Assembly (NCBI GenBank): GCA_025774405.1
Contig: JALGWB010000128.1
Location: forward strand, 1 to 6,169
Direction: 5' to 3'
Length of the DNA stretch: 6,169 nt
From: a bacterium
GTDB lineage: Bacteria > Arandabacterota > Arandabacteria > Arandabacterales > Arandabacteraceae
Made by a program: the position numbers and the translations under genes. Shown piece after piece: positions 1-4,526 of the stretch; the first letter of the stretch is position 1, and every line of letters starts with the position of its first letter. Under the pieces are notes generated by a model. The model did not search any database, was not told the DNA's origin, and saw nothing but the letters and a program-made list of their open reading frames with translations.

Positions 1-159
1 GAACGCGTCTCAGTCCTCAGTCCAGTCAGTTTAGCCAAGCTGATTGAAAAGGGCGAGCTCGATGACGAGGCTGTTGAGAAGCTTAGCAAAATGGCGGTCG
101 AGGAGGAACGCCCCTGGGTCAAGGTTTCCAGACTACGCCCGGGAGATGAGGATTTCTGA
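1..159 (+). CDS. C-terminal fragment of an unrecognised protein (5' end outside window)
   Basis: Frame 1 is open from the first base to the TGA at 157-159, giving 52 residues beginning ERVSVLSPVS and ending RLRPGDEDF. The fragment is rich in Glu, Asp and Lys. A likely helical stretch runs from about residue 11 to 37 (LAKLIEKGEL, then EAVEKLSKMA), followed by a short tail containing RPWVKVSRLR. I do not recognise the family and assign no function. It is called coding because of its natural-looking amino-acid composition, the same strand as every other gene here, and the promoter-like gap that follows its stop. It could be the end of a long multidomain protein or of a short one; the window cannot decide. 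Confidence 0.6.
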   Translation, partial: ERVSVLSPVSLAKLIEKGELDDEAVEKLSKMAVEEERPWVKVSRLRPGDEDF

Positions 160-162
160 CCG

Positions 163-191
163 TTGACATCCTCGCCTTTCCATGGCAGAAT
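163..191 (+). promoter_or_regulatory. Putative sigma70-type promoter upstream of the hydrolase gene
   Basis: A perfect -35 hexamer TTGACA lies at 163-168. After exactly 17 bases it is followed by CAGAAT at 186-191, which matches 4 of 6 positions of TATAAT, including the A at position 2 and the final T. The box sits in the gap after the upstream stop (157-159) and 25 bases before the ATG at 217, which leaves room for a short leader. It could drive the genes downstream of 217. The weak -10 and the uncertain host lineage limit confidence. Confidence 0.4.
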
Positions 192-216
192 CCTATGCAG
201 ACAGGGTTAAAGTGCC

Positions 217-1155
217 ATGCTGAGTAAATTCACCTTTTTTATTGTTGGGCTTAGTATCCTGTTCCTGGCGACATGCTCTACACTCGATGTGCGCCTTGGG
301 ATGGGTGCGGGTAAGGATGTTAAGCTGTCTTACAGAGTGGTTGGGCGCGGCGCACCTTTGATTGTAATCCATGATGGGCCCGGCTATGAGAAGTCAATCA
401 TGTACAGGGGTTTTGATGATCTGGCCTCCGAGATGACGGTGATCTACTATGATCAACGCGGTTGCGGGCGATCTGAGCCATTGACACCTCTGACGCCCCT
501 GACGATTGCTGATAATGTTGAAGATCTTGAAGCTCTGAGGAAGAGTTTTCATCTGGGTAGGTTCTCGATTGCAGCTCATGGGTGGGGTGTGGTGATCGCC
601 ATAGAGTATGCTCGTAAGTATGCAGAGTATGTAGATGCTCTGGTTCTCATCACTCCTATTTCACCGTTTAAGCCTGATCCACTCCGACCGAGCCTGCTTG
701 AAAAGCTTTCAGTGAAGGCAAATCTCCAAATCGATCAACTTCTCGACCACCCCAGCCTGAGTATTCTTGAGCGGAGAAGGCGCGTAATGCGCCTCATGCT
801 TGAGGGATTGTTTCACAACCAGAGGGTTCGCCGTAGTATCGATTTTGCTTCCCTGAGATTGGCACCGGATGTGAACTTAAGACTGGGGGGAGAGCTGGGT
901 AACCTTGATCTGATTCCAGTGCTCGGTGAGATCGACATGCCGTGTCTGGTTGTCATAGGCAGGCACGACCTGCTGACGCCTGTACGTGACCAGATGGCAT
1001 ATGCCGATGGTATCGACGGTTCGAACGCGGTGGTTTTCAATGAGAGTGGACACTTTCCCTTCCTGGAAGAACATGAATTCTTGATCAGCGTGCTGAAAGA
1101 ATTCCTTATCAACAGACGGGTTCCCACACTGGTTGATCTTGCAACGAGGACGTAG
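217..1155 (+). CDS. Exported alpha/beta hydrolase, proline iminopeptidase-like, lacking the catalytic Ser
   Basis: 312 residues, close to the usual length of S33 proline iminopeptidase-like alpha/beta hydrolases. Residues 1-20 form a hydrophobic signal or anchor ending LATC; Cys20 could be a lipobox cysteine, though Thr at -1 is unusual. The family signature DQRGCGRS is intact at 79-86. The oxyanion-region motif, normally HGGPG, reads HDGPG at 52-56. The nucleophile elbow, normally GHSWGG, reads AHGWGV at 120-125, so Gly122 occupies the serine position. The other triad members look intact: Asp251 (GRHD) and His279 (ESGHF). Family knowledge says activity needs the serine, so this is probably a pseudoenzyme with a binding or other role, or it uses different chemistry. 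The ATG is the first start after an in-frame TAA at 208-210, with a weak CAGGG at 202-206. It lies 43 bases before the TPR gene. The fold is certain; substrate and activity are unknown. Confidence 0.85.
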   Translation: MLSKFTFFIVGLSILFLATCSTLDVRLGMGAGKDVKLSYRVVGRGAPLIVIHDGPGYEKSIMYRGFDDLASEMTVIYYDQRGCGRSEPLTPLTPLTIADNVEDLEALRKSFHLGRFSIAAHGWGVVIAIEYARKYAEYVDALVLITPISPFKPDPLRPSLLEKLSVKANLQIDQLLDHPSLSILERRRRVMRLMLEGLFHNQRVRRSIDFASLRLAPDVNLRLGGELGNLDLIPVLGEIDMPCLVVIGRHDLLTPVRDQMAYADGIDGSNAVVFNESGHFPFLEEHEFLISVLKEFLINRRVPTLVDLATRT

Positions 1156-1198
1156 TACCTGTAGCAGTTAAGGTAATCTTTTTGAGGCTTGGGTAAGG

Positions 1199-2248
1199 AT
1201 GACGCTAAGAGTCAAGGCCAGGAGCGGCTCATGCTATCCGCACCTTTTAGCAGTGTCGGTGGTAGCAATTGCGACAGTTTTCGGCCTGCATCTCACTTCC
1301 CTTGCAGGTCAACCGATTGTTGAACAAGCCCGTGACTTGCTTGAAGACGGCAAGATCTCTGAAGCTGAGAGCCTGCTTCAGCAGGTGATTGAAAATGATG
1401 CCGATAACGGTGAAGCCTACCTTCTTCTGGCCAAGGTCTGCCTGTATAAGCAGGATCATGGCAAAGCAATCAAGTATGCGGAGCGTGCCATCGAGATAGA
1501 TGGCGCCAACTCGCAGTATCATCTCTGGCTTGCAAGAGCCTATCTTGCCAAAGCAATGGAGTCCAATATAATCAATGCCTTCCGCTATGCGAGAAAGGGA
1601 AAATCACAATACGAAAAGGCGGTCGAGCTTGATTCGACAAATATCGATGCCATGTTTGAACTCTCCATGTATCTTGCTGTTGCACCCGGTCTTGCTGGCG
1701 GCGACAAAGACCGCAGCATGGAGCTTGCCCACTCGATAGAGGCTAAGGACTCGCTTTACGGTGCCTATGCCTGGGCAGGTATATGGGAGCACGATGGTGA
1801 TCTTGACAAGGCCGAGGGAGCTCTGAAGACCGCCGTTCGCATTGATACTTCATCTGCCTATTATGCGAGGTATGCCCTCGGCTATTTCTATGAGCGGCAT
1901 GAGCGGCTTGAGGAGGCGTTAGGCGTATTCAGGGATATCGTCAAGCTCAAACCCGATGCTATGACTGCCATCTTCCGAATTGGTAAGATCTATCTCTTGA
2001 TGGGGGAGAATCTCGAAGAAGCGGAAGCATGCTTCAAGCGTTATCTTGAAATCCCCCCACGCCAGAATGCACCTAGCTGGGCATCAGCCCACTGGAGGCT
2101 GGGCATGGTTTATGATCTTCAAGGTAAGCTCGAGTTGGCGGTCACTGAGTTGAGAAAGGCGGTTGAACTCGAACCCAGTAACAAGGAATTTCGCCAGACT
2201 CTCCGTGAGGTTGAAAAGAAGATAGAAGCCAGAAGCAAACAGGAATAG
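1199..2248 (+). CDS. Exported tetratricopeptide-repeat (TPR) protein
   Basis: 349 residues. The N-terminus has basic residues (Arg4, Lys6, Arg8) and a hydrophobic stretch at about 15-36, with a plausible signal peptidase site after SLA (34-36), so the mature protein should be periplasmic or outside. The rest is helical TPR repeats. Units are visible at about 38-70, 71-104, 105-148 (expanded by an insert around 120-133), 189-219, 221-254, 255-288 and 294-328, each with the typical small/large residue pattern and endings such as AIEIDGAN, AVELDSTN and AVELEPSN. Between units, at 162-168, is APGLAGG, a loop I associate with a recurrent group of bacterial TPR proteins. TPRs bind other proteins; the partner here is unknown. 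The ATG start has GAGG at 1184-1187, 11 bases upstream. A closer AAGG touches the ATG and is too near to serve. The domain call is firm; the specific role is not known. Confidence 0.88.
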   Translation: MTLRVKARSGSCYPHLLAVSVVAIATVFGLHLTSLAGQPIVEQARDLLEDGKISEAESLLQQVIENDADNGEAYLLLAKVCLYKQDHGKAIKYAERAIEIDGANSQYHLWLARAYLAKAMESNIINAFRYARKGKSQYEKAVELDSTNIDAMFELSMYLAVAPGLAGGDKDRSMELAHSIEAKDSLYGAYAWAGIWEHDGDLDKAEGALKTAVRIDTSSAYYARYALGYFYERHERLEEALGVFRDIVKLKPDAMTAIFRIGKIYLLMGENLEEAEACFKRYLEIPPRQNAPSWASAHWRLGMVYDLQGKLELAVTELRKAVELEPSNKEFRQTLREVEKKIEARSKQE

Positions 2249-2294
2249 CCACGCATCGGATTGTTCGAGCATAGAGTTGCGATGGTCTGTTAGC

Positions 2295-2302
2295 AAGGAG
2301 GT
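2295..2302 (+). promoter_or_regulatory. Strong Shine-Dalgarno that decides the GTG start of the aminotransferase
   Basis: AAGGAGGT is a near-perfect anti-16S match placed 4 bases before the GTG at 2307. A longer reading from the TTG at 2277 would bury this site inside the coding sequence and has no comparable signal of its own, so translation most likely begins at 2307. Confidence 0.8.
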
Positions 2303-2306
2303 CGGT

Positions 2307-3518
2307 GTGGATACCCAACAGCTGAGTTCTCGTGATCTGATCAAGCTTGCAGAAACCCATGGCGCTCACAACTATCATCCTCTCCCGGTTGTAATTTCAA
2401 AGGCCAGTGGTGTCTGGGTCTGGGATGTTGAAGGCAAGAAGTACATGGATATGTTAAGTTCCTACTCAGCGCTCAACCAGGGTCATCTCCATCCAAGGAT
2501 TGTCGATGCAGCAAGGCGGCAAATGGAACGATTAACACTCACCTCAAGAGCCTTTCACAATGACCAGTTTGGACCCTTCTGTGAGTTGTTATGCAAGATC
2601 TCATCGCAAGAAAGTGTATTGCTGATGAACACTGGAGCCGAGGCCGTTGAAACAGCTATTAAGGCGGCAAGAAAGTGGGGCTACCGGATAAAGGGTGTTG
2701 AGCCTGACAAGGCTGAAATAATTGTCTGCGAAAACAATTTTCATGGTAGAACCACCACGATCGTTGGTTTTTCATCTGAGCACCAGTATCGTGATGGCTT
2801 CGGACCATTCGGACCTGGCTTCAAGATGATTCCCTATAGCGATTTGGAAGCCCTCGAGAGGGCGATTGGTCCAAGTACAGTTGGCTTCCTGGTCGAGCCT
2901 ATCCAGGGCGAGGCAGGGATAATCGTCCCTCACGAGGGATACATTGGGGAAGCTGCCAGAATCTGTAAAGAAAACAATGTCTTACTTATGCTTGATGAAA
3001 TTCAAACCGGACTTGGTCGAACAGGCAAGTTGTTCTGCTATGAATATGACAGTATCAAGCCCGACATTCTCATTGTTGGTAAGGCTCTCGGTGGTGGGCT
3101 ATATCCCGTCTCGGGTATTCTCGCCAGCAAAGACATAATGGGAGTCTTCACTCCTGGGGATCATGGTAGCACCTTTGGCGGTAACCCACTCGCCTGCGCA
3201 ATCGGTAGTGAAGCCGTGAAGGTAATAGTTGAGGAAAGGCTTGATGAGAGAGCAGCACAGGCCGGTAGCTATTTCATCGAGCGACTTAGAGCTATCCAAT
3301 CACCTCATATAAAGGAGGTCAGAGGGAAAGGGCTGCTGATAGGTATTGAGGTGAAAGAATCCTCGGGGACTGCAAGACCCTTCTGCGAACGACTCATGGA
3401 GCTGGGTATCCTCGCAAAGGAGACGCATCAGCAGGTTATTAGATTCGCTCCACCATTGGTGATAGATCAGGAGGAGATCGACTGGGCACTCGAAAGAATA
3501 ACAAAGGTTCTAACATGA
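2307..3518 (+). CDS. rocD: Ornithine delta-aminotransferase (PLP-dependent, class III)
   Basis: 403 residues from the GTG, the normal size for the family. The enzyme transfers the delta-amino group of ornithine to 2-oxoglutarate, giving glutamate semialdehyde/pyrroline-5-carboxylate and glutamate, linking arginine/ornithine breakdown to proline and glutamate; it should be cytoplasmic. Landmarks, compared with the human enzyme from memory: NYHPLP with Tyr23 (human Tyr55), SSYSALNQGH with Tyr53 (Tyr85, the residue favouring ornithine), MNTGAEA at 107-113 for cofactor phosphate, HGRT with Arg148 (Arg180), PIQGEAG with Glu202 (Glu235), DEIQTGLGRTG with Asp230 contacting the pyridine N, Lys259 in VGKALGGG forming the Schiff base, GSTFGGNPL at 287-295, and IRFAPPLV with Arg379 (Arg413). 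All key residues are present at a near-constant offset of 32-34. Other class III enzymes (acetylornithine or GABA aminotransferases) fit less well because of Tyr53 and the motif string. No arginase or P5C dehydrogenase gene is in view. The next gene starts 22 bases downstream. Confidence 0.95.
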   Translation: MDTQQLSSRDLIKLAETHGAHNYHPLPVVISKASGVWVWDVEGKKYMDMLSSYSALNQGHLHPRIVDAARRQMERLTLTSRAFHNDQFGPFCELLCKISSQESVLLMNTGAEAVETAIKAARKWGYRIKGVEPDKAEIIVCENNFHGRTTTIVGFSSEHQYRDGFGPFGPGFKMIPYSDLEALERAIGPSTVGFLVEPIQGEAGIIVPHEGYIGEAARICKENNVLLMLDEIQTGLGRTGKLFCYEYDSIKPDILIVGKALGGGLYPVSGILASKDIMGVFTPGDHGSTFGGNPLACAIGSEAVKVIVEERLDERAAQAGSYFIERLRAIQSPHIKEVRGKGLLIGIEVKESSGTARPFCERLMELGILAKETHQQVIRFAPPLVIDQEEIDWALERITKVLT

Positions 3519-3528
3519 GGACTTCCTT

Positions 3529-3533
3529 GAGGG
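3529..3533 (+). promoter_or_regulatory. Ribosome binding site of the membrane-protein gene
   Basis: GAGGG lies 7 bases before the ATG at 3541, inside the 22-base gap after the aminotransferase stop. It supports this start and translation of the gene from a shared transcript. Confidence 0.6.
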
Positions 3534-3540
3534 AAGACTG

Positions 3541-4443
3541 ATGCTTGCAGACATCCTGGGTGTGATCATTGGTGTCTTTTTCATTTACCTTCTGCTAAGT
3601 CTGCTGATATCGACTTTTGTCGAATGGTTGTCTCGCAGGCTGGGTTGGCGAGCCCACAAACTCAGTAGCTGGCTTCAGCAACTTCTCGACGAAGGCAAGA
3701 CGTCATCTCTCAGCCGCCACCTTTATGACCATCCTCTGATAAGACCCCTGGTCGGTGAAGGCAAGCTTCGGCTTCCACCGAACATTCCTCCAAAGTGGTT
3801 CACAATTGCCTTGATCGACATCATACGCAGGCCCGATAGCAGGTTCCCTGATTCAATTGAGGAGCTTAAACAGGTGATCAGAGAGTCCCAAACGTGCCCC
3901 GATGCAACCAGGAACGCACTCATAGCCATAGCAGCACAGGCTGGCAATAGTCTCAAAGACGCCCTCGACGGCATCAGTCTCTGGTTTGAAGGGATAATGC
4001 AAAGCTTGCGACAGGCATATAAATCGATGATTCAACAGCGGATTTTCGTTGCCAGTCTGCTTGTGGCTGCACTCCTCAACATTGATACGATCTCCGTCTG
4101 CGATGTTTTGTGGAGCGATTCGCAAGTGCGTCATACATTAAGGCTTGCGGCTGAGCAATTCCTTGCAGACGTTGAAAGCGACGCTTCCGAGGAAATATCA
4201 TCCGAAGCTCTTGCTGCTGCTATGGCAATTATCGAGATGAGCGAGCTCAGATTGCCAATATGGTGGTCGCTGGCTGCCGATGATCCTCGCCACATCCCGA
4301 GGACGCCATCAGACTGGGTTCTTAAAATTTTGGGACTCACCGCAACTGCGCTTGCCACTTCGCTTGGTGCTCCTTTTTGGTTTGATCTTCTGAGGAAGAT
4401 TATAAGCTTCGGAAGAGTGCGCTCCACTGCTGTTGCCATTTAA
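3541..4443 (+). CDS. Conserved-looking membrane protein of unknown function
   Basis: 300 residues. Hydrophobic segments lie at about 3-26 (starting at the N-terminus and ending FVEWLSRRLGW), 167-184 (RIFVASLLVAALLNIDTISV region) and 258-280. The regions between are mostly polar: 35-165 carries YDHPLIRPL (62-70) and a Pro-rich PPNIPPKWF (79-87) before a likely helix, and 190-250 is acidic. The C-terminal GAPFWFDLLRK (276-286) resembles a motif I recall from a widespread group of bacterial hypothetical proteins that also share a YxHPLI-type segment and a WFExxM stretch near the middle (here WFEGIM at 148-153). I know no established function. With three segments the large loops would fall on opposite sides of the membrane. 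The start is supported by GAGGG 7 bases upstream. The 22-base spacing implies co-transcription with the ornithine aminotransferase, though no functional link is evident. Confidence 0.8.
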   Translation: MLADILGVIIGVFFIYLLLSLLISTFVEWLSRRLGWRAHKLSSWLQQLLDEGKTSSLSRHLYDHPLIRPLVGEGKLRLPPNIPPKWFTIALIDIIRRPDSRFPDSIEELKQVIRESQTCPDATRNALIAIAAQAGNSLKDALDGISLWFEGIMQSLRQAYKSMIQQRIFVASLLVAALLNIDTISVCDVLWSDSQVRHTLRLAAEQFLADVESDASEEISSEALAAAMAIIEMSELRLPIWWSLAADDPRHIPRTPSDWVLKILGLTATALATSLGAPFWFDLLRKIISFGRVRSTAVAI

Positions 4444-4466
4444 GTGAAGGTCTCCACCTGCAACGA

Positions 4467-4495
4467 TTGATCTCGGAGCCATAGACGAGTAAGAT
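4467..4495 (+). promoter_or_regulatory. Possible weak internal promoter before the amylase gene
   Basis: TTGATC at 4467-4472 (4 of 6 to TTGACA) is followed after 17 bases by TAAGAT at 4490-4495 (4 of 6 to TATAAT). It lies in the largest intergenic gap (4444-4526), 31 bases before the GTG start. Matches of this quality arise by chance fairly often, so this is tentative. No convincing terminator was seen in the gap, so read-through from upstream is also possible. Confidence 0.22.
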
Positions 4496-4514
4496 AGGGT
4501 ACAAGCATTATGAC

Positions 4515-4520
4515 AGGAGG
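4515..4520 (+). promoter_or_regulatory. Shine-Dalgarno that sets the GTG start of the amylase gene
   Basis: A perfect AGGAGG sits 6 bases before the GTG at 4527. The frame is closed by a TAG at 4482-4484 and has no better start between them. The next in-frame ATG, at 4581, would cut into the hydrophobic N-terminal segment, so the GTG is preferred. Confidence 0.8.
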
Positions 4521-4526
4521 AACCTT

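Noticed and set aside
813..1127. Minus-strand open frame of 104 codons inside the hydrolase gene
   Set aside because: It is antisense to conserved alpha/beta hydrolase residues (Asp251, His279) and shows no domain of its own.
2277..2306. TTG start that would lengthen the aminotransferase by 10 residues
   Set aside because: The extension translates through the AAGGAGGT ribosome site. The GTG at 2307 sits at good spacing behind that site and gives the normal family N-terminus.
4448..4459. AGGT-CTCC-ACCT hairpin after the membrane-protein gene, considered as a terminator
   Set aside because: The stem is only 4 base pairs with no T-tract after it, which is too weak for an intrinsic terminator.
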